Shown here: piece by piece, positions 19,901 through 27,119 of the stretch | How the letters are laid out: every line of letters begins with the position of its first letter | Position numbering within the stretch: the first letter of the stretch is position 1 | Assembly (NCBI GenBank): GCA_951812625.1 | Contig: CATOSP010000003.1 | Span: 433,335-497,334, forward strand | Direction of reading: 5' to 3' | DNA: 64,000 nt | Source of the DNA: an uncultured Dehalococcoidia bacterium | Lineage (GTDB): Bacteria > Chloroflexota > Dehalococcoidia > Lucifugimonadales > UBA3495 | The notes under the pieces: generated by a model | What the model was told of the DNA's origin: nothing | The model's input: the letters and a program-made list of their open reading frames with translations, nothing else | Databases searched by the model: none | Translations under genes and position numbers: made by a program

Positions 19901-20156
19901 GGAGGTCCCCGTCAGCTACGTGACCCTGCGGGACCACGCCTTCACGGTCACGGGCGGCGCTGTCGGCAAGGCCCAGCGGCTGACCCAGGGCAGCAACATC
20001 GGTTGGAGGATTACCGTGCAGCCGGACTCCACGGCCGACGTGACCGTGCTGCTGCCGGTGACCACCGACTGCGACGCCACCGGGGCGGTCTGCACCGGGG
20101 ACGGCAGGATGCTGTCCAACCGCAACGAGTTCACCGTCTCAGGACCGACCCAATAG
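13926..20156 (+). CDS. Giant secreted repeat protein, gene 3 of the array
   Basis: ATG five bases after GAGGT. Long N-terminal region then a signal peptide (about residues 27-54, ending VDAAAG). The body consists of Ig-like repeats, two early Fn3-type domains (~265-480), a long unique region (~700-1000), a WSATMTVG-type module (~1110-1220), then two rounds of Ig-like, Fn3 and SwmB-like domains (for example PGPPQHLNV..WEAPASDGGSPVTGYKVQWKE, then LAGATVDGGTLTLTYSE), a final Ig-like repeat, and the LHFSEE domain ending SGPTQ. No enzyme motif was seen. The unique region has six or more cysteines and is visibly poorer in GC than the rest. Surface adhesin or scaffold is the best guess, from architecture only. 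The gap to gene 4 is just 105 bp, unlike the other gaps. Confidence 0.92.
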   Translation: MSIPSPHFMSKNQAVGSALAGLSGSRRLLVLAAAMAIVVLGLLLAVPKTPPVDAAAGDATGTPLIIGTVQASETLTMDMSEISDVDGTGNATFEYQWISSDGTTDTDIAGATSSTYVIKPWDLGKHIKVRVSFTDDAGNKESLTSAGTAAVEASPNHPPSGWLELFGMAEVGQKLRVVGLSRGWRRTVSDANGLTYATFNYQWLRDDETTEVEIPNATGQSYTLTDADEGKRIKVRLSFTDDGGNVETLTSIETNAVTAMPTTSDLAAPTAPTVGRSQGEEKGLELSWTAPEGNVDSYQILRTVVPPGFSLGWYYPYGCPPLMEVHIRDTGSDATTYTDTDVVEGETYVYGVRAMNSVGVGRISSSSYEVQYQPDGFWPGGGPRPPWGIPTNLAGSQIKNGIGLTWEAPEVEVTGYQILRRSPEQCEFGYRVYVDNTNSTDTHWADRNVVAGTLYEYHVRAVNDVGVVGISIPTSLRPTTLVVGPEPNNPATGTPTIAGTPQVGETLTADPSGIADTDGMHWAILSYQWLSSRDTEIEGATSPAYTLQASDANQVIKVRVDFMDDSGYEESRTSAATAAVSPNIPATGAPTITGTVAVGETLTGGTSGIVDSDGLDNASYSYQWLRKDGRTPTDYPPGAGASFTSVNYRGSSAESEINGATSATYTVTAADVDKTIKLRVDFNDDKGYVESRTSTATVVVPIEAELALSIDGTTVTCDSMNVHDDDIPKKECDDPVSIDQGASNEIEVEIEIARSVNSQLYRFEFHVNQAEDRIGHPKAVNADDLCLGPGLADSVTMEVTPDDGSGNFKYTDEGTIFNLCPVGTYLLYAHWYRYNYEDQEYEYAGKFLRYFFINGDDEDNTSIEQVEFITASYPDTPFPHRKVQVQGVKQSTRLNRTLTTFSLSIDGLVPDSDRETTDYVVRVRIIGDGGPVFGGVPVKDVPWCRLGNVGYSYLLKTVPEDGRWAMDAHVKGGCLEGPWPDTLQVELFNGSYEFIAGKDIALGELSNSPATGAPTISGTAQVGQTLAADTADIADADGLDGDGLDNVVFNYQWVRNDGGTDTDIEGETASTYDVSEEDVGKTIKVRVTFTDDRDNEESQTSAATETVAAAAIWSATMTVGVDGDHAGYSYFGPLGELSSRAFSIGETGYTVWVILHDADKLYFRLSEDTPANLSLHVGGVEFARADATVVSGQISEMYTWPRGTVGWSAGDTVPVVLSRTGDEEGLESAQNSAPTGLPTITGTPQAGETLTADKSGIADADGLTNPNFSYQWIRNDGSADTDIGGETAPTYTPSNDDVGKTIKVEVTFTDDADNEESLTSGPTAEVAATVPGPPQHLNVSRHGSGALDLYWEAPASDGGSPVTGYKVQWKETDDGWGAAEDVSEETVTGNTHTLTGLTDGVTYSIRVLATNDIGDGTPSGEETGTPHETTPPELAGATVDGGTLTLTYSEGLDEASEPETGAFKVAVDGTLRGVDEVSVSGNAVVLTLASAVAAGDTLSVTYTAPTGSSATPIRDLPGNAAASFGNQPVTNNTRAPINSNSAPTGLPVITGTAQVDEILTVDVSGIDDADGLDNANFSYQWIRTEGGTDTDIAGETVQTYSPSDADAGKTIKVRVTFTDDAENEQSLTSEPTAVVVAATTVPGQPMHLRVFPHDAQGLDVSWEAPASDGGSPVTGYKVQWKEADGVWDAPVDVSQETVSGTTHTINGLTDRVKYVVRVIARNDIGDGAPTAEAMGTPRETTPPQMVMARVDGATLRVSYDEALDEDSVPSTDAFLVKVACRCDDTRWQDEEARRGVEGVSVDGDAVVLTLASVATAEDDVVISYTPPQDEASPRVLDAAGNAAAAFRSTLVFNDTEESGEEETAENAEPTGLPTISGTLRVGETLTASTSGIADADGTDNASFSYQWMRSDGNSHTDIAGETGQTYELSGDDVGRTIQVRVTFTDDADNEESLTSAATGVVAPRPPLTASIQGQPSSHDGQADFTFELHFSEEVPVSYVTLRDHAFTVTGGAVGKAQRLTQGSNIGWRITVQPDSTADVTVLLPVTTDCDATGAVCTGDGRMLSNRNEFTVSGPTQ

Positions 20157-20174
20157 ACCATGTCGACACCGCAC

Positions 20175-20203
20175 CCGCCGGAGACGCCACATGTCCCCGG
20201 CGG
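20175..20203 (+). terminator. Post-stop GC hairpin after gene 3
   Basis: CCGCCGG/CCGGCGG stem 19 nt after the stop. Here it is followed only 58 nt later by the start of gene 4, without the GAF fragment and promoter, so genes 3 and 4 may share a transcript and the hairpin may be a processing or stability element. Confidence 0.45.
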
Positions 20204-20261
20204 AGCGTGGACAAGCAAAAAGGCCACAGCGCCCTGAACAGCCGCCAAGCGGAGCCGTGAG

Positions 20262-23200
20262 ATGCCCCAGACCTACGACAGCGCAAGCCATCAAGCAGCC
20301 GGCAACCAAGCCCGTGGCGCGAAACGACATTGGACCGCCGCCGTCGTAGCATTGCTGTCGGTGGCGATCATCGTCGCATGGGCAAGCACCGCCATCCCTG
20401 GCATATCCGCTCAAGCGGCCGTCCCGGCCACACCCACCGAGGTGGAGGCATACGACCTAGTCGGCCGCAGAATCGAGGTCCGCTGGTCCACCACCGATAC
20501 CGCCAACACGAACACGTTCAAGATCCAGTGGAAATCCGGCGACCAGCAGTACAGCGCCTCGCGTCAAGACTCGGTGGGACCGGCAACCAGCGCGGTGCCG
20601 GAATCATCCACGGAGACCAAGACCCGCCACAAGCGCCAGATCAGAGGCCTCACCGCAAACACCGAGTACACCGTGCGGGTCATCGCCTCCAACGAAAACG
20701 GCGACAGCGACCCGTCAACGGAAGCTTCCGCCACGCCCCAAATAACATACGCGGACGCCCGAGCCTTCATTGAGGACGAGGTCGTCAAGAGACACGAGAA
20801 AGAGCATCCCTGGCTCCGCGACACCTTCGACGACCTGACGTCACGGCACGTCGCCTTTTCCTTCTACGAACAAGACACCAGCCGAGTGGACGTCACGTGC
20901 ACGCTCGGCCACATAGTGCCACAAGACTCATACCAGTGTTACGCCCAATCAGTGAGGATAAACCAGTGGACCGACAGCCTGGTCTACGTAGTCACCCACG
21001 AGCTCGGCCACACGTATTCCCTCACCACCAACACCACAGAGTACACCGCCCCGCTCGGCATGGCGTACCTGTACATCCACCAACTGGGACTGCACGGCAG
21101 CGCCTGCGAAACGAATGAACTCTACGCAGACCTCCTCAAACTCCTTGTTCACGGAGAAGCTTCGCTGGGAAACAGCTACTGGACCTCATGCGCAGGAACG
21201 GCGCCCAAAACCGACGAGGCCCTGGCCGTGGTACGCAGCGCCGCAGCCGGCGAGATCCCAGACTGGTTCAAGAATAAATACCAAGACGCCAACGGCGACA
21301 TCGACATCGAGAGGTTCTGGTCGGACCTCAAGGCCATCCCAGCCCACGGCGAACGGGTCATACCCTTCTCACACCTCCAGGACGCCTTCGGCGGGTACTG
21401 CGACTTCGGCAACGCAGCCCAATCAGCGTTCCGAGAAGGACCCACCACCAACCCCTGGCGGGACGGCGGCTGCGTGCCGACCGAACCCACCGGCCTGGAA
21501 GCGACATCCGTAGGCGACGGCAAAGTCACCCTGTCGTGGAGCACCCCCGCCAACAACGGCGGCTCGCCCCTGAAGGGCTATACCGTGCGCTGGAAGTCAG
21601 GCGCCCAGGAATTCCACCCGTCACGCACAGTCAGGCTCAACGACCCCAACCGCGCCTCCTACGACATCAGACAGACCTTCAGCAGCGTCCAGTACACCGC
21701 CCAAGTGACGGCCCATAACATCAACGGTGAGGGAGCATCAGCCCAGTCGACCGTGACGACCCTCGCCGCGCCCAACAGCCAGCCGTCCTTCGCCGCAACC
21801 GAGTCCGGGCTCAGAGGCGTCAGAGAAGGCGTCAAGCCAGGACAGCCACTGGGAGCACCAGTCGCCGCCAGCGACGGCGACCGGGACACCCTCACCTACT
21901 CCATCTCGGGCGACGACGCGGCAAACTTCAGCGTCGACCGGAGATTCGGCCAACTGCGGACCAAGGCGCCCCTGGACTACGAGCGCAAGTCCTCCTACTC
22001 CTTCTCAATGTCAGTGCAGGACGGAAAGGACCACGCCAGCAACGCCAGCAACGACATCGACGACGCCATCACCATAACGATCACGGTGATCGACGTAAAC
22101 GAACCGCCCGTCATCACCGGGCCAACCACATCCACCATCGAGGAGAACTCCACCGCAGACATCGCCACGTTCTCCGCCACTGACCCGGAGGGATTGACCA
22201 ACTTCAGATGGTCGCTCTCGGGAAAGCACGCGCACCGCTTCAGGATAGATGACGGAGTTCTGAGTTTCTGGAACCCAATGGACCACGAAAACCCAGAGGG
22301 ACTCGACGGCAACATTTACGGATTAGTCGTACGGGTCTCCGTCGGCGGCCAGACCTCGACCCGCTCGACGTCGGTCCGGGTCTCCGGAGCCGACGAACCA
22401 CCGGTAATCACCGGTCCAGACCGGCCCAGCCTCCCCACTCAACCGACCCAGACCATTGCGACCTACCAGGCGACCGACCCGGAAGGAGCCGCCGTCACCT
22501 GGCTCCCCATCACCGGGACAGACAGCGACAGCCTGCAACTGAGCGCCGGCGGCGACCTCCAGTTCCGGCCGCCGTACGACACCCCCCTGAAGGAACGCTA
22601 CGAAGCAACGCTACACGCATCCGACGGCGCCCTGACCGCCACGCTCAAGGTCATCGTCACCAACACGCCGGAGACCGTGAACCATGCGCCATCGATCACG
22701 GGCGACGCCGCCATCAGCCACCCGGAAAACAGCGCAGAGCCGCTCCACACCTACCAGGCCGACGACCCGGAGGGCGAGACCATCGCCTGGTCCGTGTCCG
22801 GCCCGGACCAGGACGACTTCACCATCAGCAAGACCGGCGTCCTCAGCTTCGCCAGATCCCCGGACTACGAGAGCCCCACCGACGCCGGCCACGACAATGC
22901 CTACCAAGTCACGGTGGTGGCCGACGACGGCCAGTCCAATGCGGGCACGCTGCGGGTCGAGGTCAACGTCGTCAACGTGAACGATCCCCCCACGGTGTCG
23001 GGCCAAGAGAACGTCGCCACGGCCGAGAACCAGATAGCCCAACGCATACTCGCGTTCTACGGCGCCCAAGACCCGGAGGGTCAGCCCATCACCGGCTGGA
23101 GCCTCGCCGGCGCAGACGCCGAGCAGTTCGCCATCAGCAGCCGCGGGGAACTCACCTTCCGGAAAGCCCCGGACTACGAGAACCCCGCCGACGAAGGGAA

Positions 23201-25520
23201 GGACAACGAGTACAACATCTCCGTCGGCGCCTCCGCCGGACGGAGCCAGGGCAGCCTATCGGTGGCCGTCAGAGTCCAAGACGTCAACGAGCCGCCGACC
23301 ATCTCGGGAGCCGGGGCAATCACCCACGGCGAGAACAGCGCCGCGCCGCTCCATCACTACCAGGCCTCAGACCCCGAGGGAACCGCCGTCACATGGTCGC
23401 TCGAAGGCGAGGACGAAAGCGAGTTCACGATCAGTGACGCCGGAGTGCTGTCCTTCGCCAGTCCACCCGACTACGAGGACCCCACCGACTCGGATGAGGA
23501 CAACGTCTACCGGGTCACGGTGGTGGCAAGCGACGATGCGCTCAACTCAGCCACGCTCAGCACCACGGTGACCGTCATCGACGACACCGCCGAACAGGCC
23601 CCGCCCAAGGGCAAGCCCACGATCAGCGGCGTCCCACAAGTCGGGAAGACCCTGACTGCGGAGACCGGCTCCATCACCGACCCCAACGGATTGACCGACC
23701 CAGCCTACGGCTACCAGTGGACCGCCGACGGGGCGGACATCGAAGGCGCAAACCGCGTCTGCCACAACCTGACCGCCAACGACGAAGCACACACCATCCA
23801 GGTACGGGTTTCGTTCACCGACGACGCCGACAACCAGGAGTTGCTCACCAGCGAGGCGACGACCACCATCGCCCCCAGACTGAGCGGCACGGCCGCAGAG
23901 GATGAGGCCACACTCTGGTCCGCAGACATGCTGGCCGTCCGGTACACCAGCGTCTCCATAGGCGCGACAGACCCCTCCCTGTTCTCAAACGTAGGCGGCG
24001 CCTCCTGCCTCCAGGCACTGAACCTGTGGTCATTCACCCCGGACCAGGACCTCCGCCTGGAATTCAACCAGCCGATTCCCGATACGGCAGATCTGACACT
24101 GCAGGCAGGCGAACTCGCCCTGCCGTTCCCAGAGAACAGCTCGGGACAAAGAAGCTTCCGGTGGACCGGCGTAGAAGTGGCATGGCAGCACGGGGACACA
24201 ATCCCGGTCAGGGTGATAAACGACACCCTGATTCCAGCGCCCGTCTCCAACAGCCCTCCCACCGGCCTGCCCAGGATCACGGGCATCCCCCAGACAGACC
24301 AGACCCTGACCGCAGACACGTCCGCCATCGCCGACGCCGACGGCCTGGACAACGTGACCTTCAGCTACCAGTGGCTCAGGGATGGCGCCGAGGTTGACGG
24401 AGCAACGCGCCAGACCTACCAGCTCACAAGCCCAGACCTGGGCAAGGCCATCAGGGTCCGCGTCGCCTTCACCGACGATGCCCACAACGACCATTCCCTG
24501 ACCAGCGCGCCCACCGCCGTCGTAACCGACCCTGCCATCTGGTCCTCAACCATAACCGTTGGCCACCACCCCGACGGCTCCGGCTACAGCATGTTCCACC
24601 GGCTCGGAAAACTATCCACCACCGAGTTCTCCATCAACGGAACGGACTACGTCGCATGGGTGATCCTCCACGACGCCGACACGATGTACCTGCGGCTCAG
24701 CAGGGACGCTCCCCCCAACCTGGTACTGCGCGCCGACAACCTGGAGTTCGCAGTGGCAGACGCCGCGGTCGTAGCCGGACAACGATCCACCTCGTCGTTG
24801 TACCAATGGCCCAGGCGCTCCTTGGACTGGTCCCAAGGCGACCTCGTCAGCGTGGCCATCACAATGACGTCAGACCCCAACCAGCCACAGCCGGCCCAGA
24901 ACACGCCCCCGACAGGCAAGCCTGCAATCCAAGGCGTCCCCCAAGTCCCAATCACTCTCACGGCCGACACCAACACAATCAGCGACGCCGACGGCCTGAC
25001 CAGCCCGGAGTTCAGCTACCGCTGGACCAGAGACGGCACGGAAGTCCCCGGCCAGAACGCCCAGACGTACTCACTGTCGGCACCAGACCAAGGCAAGACC
25101 ATCAGGGTCCAGGTGACCTTCGATGACGACGCAGGCAACAGAGAGACCCTGACCAGCGAGCCAACCGCACCAGTGGCGCCGCCGACGCTGACCGCCGGCT
25201 TCCGCAGCCAAACAACGTCTCACGACGGCCAGGCGGACTTCACCTTCGAGCTGCATTTCAGCGAGGAGTTCGGCATCAGCTACCTGACCCTGCGGGACCA
25301 CGCGTTCACGGTCACGGGCGGCACGGTCATCAAGGCCCAGCGGCTGACCCAGGGCAGCAACATCGGGTGGCGGATCACCGTAACCCCGGATTCCAACGCC
25401 GACGTGACTGTCCTGCTGCCGGCGACCACCGACTGCGACGCCACCGGGGAGGTCTGCACCCAGGACGGCAGGATGCTGTCCAACCGGAACGAGTTCACCG
25501 TCTCAGGACCTATTCAATAG
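20262..25520 (+). CDS. Giant secreted zinc metallopeptidase with Fn3, cadherin-like and Ig-like repeats
   Basis: ATG seven bases after GGAG; signal peptide about 23-52 (ends ISAQA). Fn3 (~53-160) is followed by a metallopeptidase region (~163-405) with HELGH at 246-250. The E286-L-Y-A-D segment is a plausible third zinc ligand (E or D), as in gluzincin/minigluzincin-type enzymes. Two cysteine pairs surround this region. A second Fn3 (~407-505) precedes five cadherin-like repeats (~510-1110) with calcium-type DVNEPP linkers, then Ig-like repeats with two WSA/WSSTITVG modules, and the LHFSEE domain ending SGPIQ. It likely cleaves proteins at or outside the cell surface; substrate unknown. It lies 105 bp after gene 3 and probably shares its transcript. 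The peptidase call rests on the HExxH motif in a suitable context; I do not recognise a named peptidase family. Confidence 0.92.
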   Translation: MPQTYDSASHQAAGNQARGAKRHWTAAVVALLSVAIIVAWASTAIPGISAQAAVPATPTEVEAYDLVGRRIEVRWSTTDTANTNTFKIQWKSGDQQYSASRQDSVGPATSAVPESSTETKTRHKRQIRGLTANTEYTVRVIASNENGDSDPSTEASATPQITYADARAFIEDEVVKRHEKEHPWLRDTFDDLTSRHVAFSFYEQDTSRVDVTCTLGHIVPQDSYQCYAQSVRINQWTDSLVYVVTHELGHTYSLTTNTTEYTAPLGMAYLYIHQLGLHGSACETNELYADLLKLLVHGEASLGNSYWTSCAGTAPKTDEALAVVRSAAAGEIPDWFKNKYQDANGDIDIERFWSDLKAIPAHGERVIPFSHLQDAFGGYCDFGNAAQSAFREGPTTNPWRDGGCVPTEPTGLEATSVGDGKVTLSWSTPANNGGSPLKGYTVRWKSGAQEFHPSRTVRLNDPNRASYDIRQTFSSVQYTAQVTAHNINGEGASAQSTVTTLAAPNSQPSFAATESGLRGVREGVKPGQPLGAPVAASDGDRDTLTYSISGDDAANFSVDRRFGQLRTKAPLDYERKSSYSFSMSVQDGKDHASNASNDIDDAITITITVIDVNEPPVITGPTTSTIEENSTADIATFSATDPEGLTNFRWSLSGKHAHRFRIDDGVLSFWNPMDHENPEGLDGNIYGLVVRVSVGGQTSTRSTSVRVSGADEPPVITGPDRPSLPTQPTQTIATYQATDPEGAAVTWLPITGTDSDSLQLSAGGDLQFRPPYDTPLKERYEATLHASDGALTATLKVIVTNTPETVNHAPSITGDAAISHPENSAEPLHTYQADDPEGETIAWSVSGPDQDDFTISKTGVLSFARSPDYESPTDAGHDNAYQVTVVADDGQSNAGTLRVEVNVVNVNDPPTVSGQENVATAENQIAQRILAFYGAQDPEGQPITGWSLAGADAEQFAISSRGELTFRKAPDYENPADEGKDNEYNISVGASAGRSQGSLSVAVRVQDVNEPPTISGAGAITHGENSAAPLHHYQASDPEGTAVTWSLEGEDESEFTISDAGVLSFASPPDYEDPTDSDEDNVYRVTVVASDDALNSATLSTTVTVIDDTAEQAPPKGKPTISGVPQVGKTLTAETGSITDPNGLTDPAYGYQWTADGADIEGANRVCHNLTANDEAHTIQVRVSFTDDADNQELLTSEATTTIAPRLSGTAAEDEATLWSADMLAVRYTSVSIGATDPSLFSNVGGASCLQALNLWSFTPDQDLRLEFNQPIPDTADLTLQAGELALPFPENSSGQRSFRWTGVEVAWQHGDTIPVRVINDTLIPAPVSNSPPTGLPRITGIPQTDQTLTADTSAIADADGLDNVTFSYQWLRDGAEVDGATRQTYQLTSPDLGKAIRVRVAFTDDAHNDHSLTSAPTAVVTDPAIWSSTITVGHHPDGSGYSMFHRLGKLSTTEFSINGTDYVAWVILHDADTMYLRLSRDAPPNLVLRADNLEFAVADAAVVAGQRSTSSLYQWPRRSLDWSQGDLVSVAITMTSDPNQPQPAQNTPPTGKPAIQGVPQVPITLTADTNTISDADGLTSPEFSYRWTRDGTEVPGQNAQTYSLSAPDQGKTIRVQVTFDDDAGNRETLTSEPTAPVAPPTLTAGFRSQTTSHDGQADFTFELHFSEEFGISYLTLRDHAFTVTGGTVIKAQRLTQGSNIGWRITVTPDSNADVTVLLPATTDCDATGEVCTQDGRMLSNRNEFTVSGPIQ

Positions 25521-25538
25521 ACCATGTTTACACCGCAC

Positions 25539-25567
25539 CCGCCGGAGACGTCAGACGTCCCCGGCGG
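25539..25567 (+). terminator. Post-stop GC hairpin after gene 4
   Basis: CCGCCGG/CCGGCGG stem with inner ACGT arms, as after gene 1, again 19 nt past the stop codon. Confidence 0.5.
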
Positions 25568-25734
25568 AGGGTGGACAAGCGAAAGGGCCACACACAGAGA
25601 GAGAGACAGAGCGGGTTAGCAGGCGGGTCCGGGGTGCCTCCCGCTGACGATTTAATCCGGCCGTCCTCCCCGGGAGGACCGGCAGGCCATGCCGAGACAG
25701 CACACCCACGCCGGCAGAATAACCAACACGAAGA

Positions 25735-25974
25735 GCATCTGGCCCTCCGGCACGAGCCGAAGCCCCTGGGCCTCTTCGGGAGTCAACCCCGAGGTGAGCA
25801 GGTACTGTGTCGTCGCCCCGTAGCGGGCCTCGGTCAGGGCGCGGGCGCTGTCCAGGACCCCTGGAGCACCGTTTCGAATTCAAGACTCTCGTTGATGCGC
25901 AGGTCGGCCTCGCCCAGCCGGGACAGCCGCTCCTTTAGCGCCTCGATTTCCCGCAACAGCCGGTCCTGGTCCAT
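25735..25974 (-). pseudogene. Frameshifted GAF-domain sensor fragment, copy 3
   Basis: Starts MDQDRLLREIEALKERLSRL, keeping six residues (18 nt) missing from copies 1 and 2, then RINESLEFETVLQG, where one G is lost and the frame stops. In the shifted frame the sequence continues VLDSARALTEARYGA, closer to the family consensus than the NSPCALTEARYGA of copies 1 and 2. This copy therefore preserves more of the ancestral sequence but is itself dead. Confidence 0.6.
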
Positions 25975-26078
25975 TCCTCCCACCTCCTCGCGGCGAGCCT
26001 GGTTCTGGGCCAACCGGGGCCATTATACCGGGACCATTATGGCAGTGTCAGCATATAATAACAAGAACTCATAATAAA

Positions 26079-26106
26079 TTAGCCTTAAAACTCACGGTAA
26101 TATAAT
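26079..26106 (+). promoter_or_regulatory. Putative sigma-70 type promoter, copy 3 (upstream of gene 5)
   Basis: TTAGCC (26079-26084), 16-nt spacer, TATAAT (26101-26106). The -10 box and CTCACGGTAA before it are unchanged from copies 1 and 2 while surrounding bases have drifted, which favours function. It implies a leader of about 1 kb for gene 5. Confidence 0.5.
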
Positions 26107-27119
26107 ACCGCTCTGGTAGAATCAATGGGCGAACCAGTCCAAGGACCGGGAGATACTGGCTTGGCCTTCGAACCGGAACAATCCGCGCCACGGGCAACCG
26201 GCAGTCGGGGGCGTCATCCTTTTGGGGCTGTCAACAGTCGGAACGATCCCCATCATGGGTAAACAAACTGCCTCCAAATGAGGAAAAGCCTTAGTTACGG
26301 GGACCCTGTTCCTGGTGGCCGTGACTGCATTTCCCAAAGCTTTTCCACTTCGAAAGCGGTATGCGGCCCTCTACCCGCTGCTGTGGGAATAGTTGGTACA
26401 TAAGCCCCAAATCGGTTGCCCTTTGCCGACTGTTCGTCAGTCGCGGCAATGCTTTTAGGTTGCATTCTAGCTCGGAGGCTCCCCCGTTGCCTGCTCCAAT
26501 TGTGCCCACGTCTGACACCCCGCTCTCTACAACCAACGGAGCGCCCTTCACGACTCCGAGAGGCGCAGTTCTAGGGGCCCCCGGAGTCCACTTTGGACAT
26601 CCGGCATGGGACTCTTTCGTCGTTTCTGGACCCGGACCCGGCGCGACCCACGCGGAGAGAAGGCAGGGCAGATGAGGTGAAGACGCCTCGCACAGAGAAA
26701 TATCCTCTGGTCGATCGCGGATGGCAGACGCCGGCTCCAGGGTCAGCAACAAGGCTCGTGAATGCCCAAGGAAGAGATACCCACATGCAGGCCAATGGAA
26801 TGCTTGGCCTAACCGACCCTACTCACGGAGGGGCTTGCGTTGCATTCCACTTGCGACAAATCAGGCTCCGGACTGCGCGTGGACGCGGCGGGGCTTTCCG
26901 CCATGACGACCGCTGCTTCCGCCGCCCGTCTACGCGAAGAATGGCGCATCTAAATTCACCCTCTAAGGTTTTCCGGCTCCAGCAGCCCTCTCGCACCAGC
27001 ATCTTGCCTCCACGCAGGTCCACTCGCGTCCTGCACGGAGCTTTTCCGCCGATGCTCGCCAACGTCGCCGGTGAGGCCGCGCGGTCCCGGTTGCAGCCTC
27101 CGGTAGAGGAGGGCCAGAC
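26107..27119 (+). other. Long conserved leader of gene 5
   Basis: Non-coding as far as I can see; it is the second copy of the 12479-13494 leader. Contains the terminator-like hairpin at 26573-26617 and ends with GAGGAGGG before the gene 5 start. Confidence 0.5.
26573..26617 (+). terminator. Terminator-like hairpin in the conserved leader, copy B
   Basis: CCGGAGTCCA (26581-26590), loop CTT, TGGACATCCGG (26594-26604), then GGGACTCTTT. Same position in the leader as 12947-12991. The 3' arm has changed, leaving a 2-nt internal loop; the T-tract is short. Confidence 0.45.

Noticed and set aside
25551..25883. Antisense 110-codon open frame after gene 4
   Set aside because: It is the out-of-frame reading of the GAF fragment and begins downstream of the frameshift; the recognisable reading is the pseudogene at 25735-25974.
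26400..26560. Known riboswitch in the conserved leaders
   Set aside because: I searched by eye for familiar cores (c-di-GMP, cobalamin, TPP) and did not find a convincing match; a covariance-model search would be needed to settle it.
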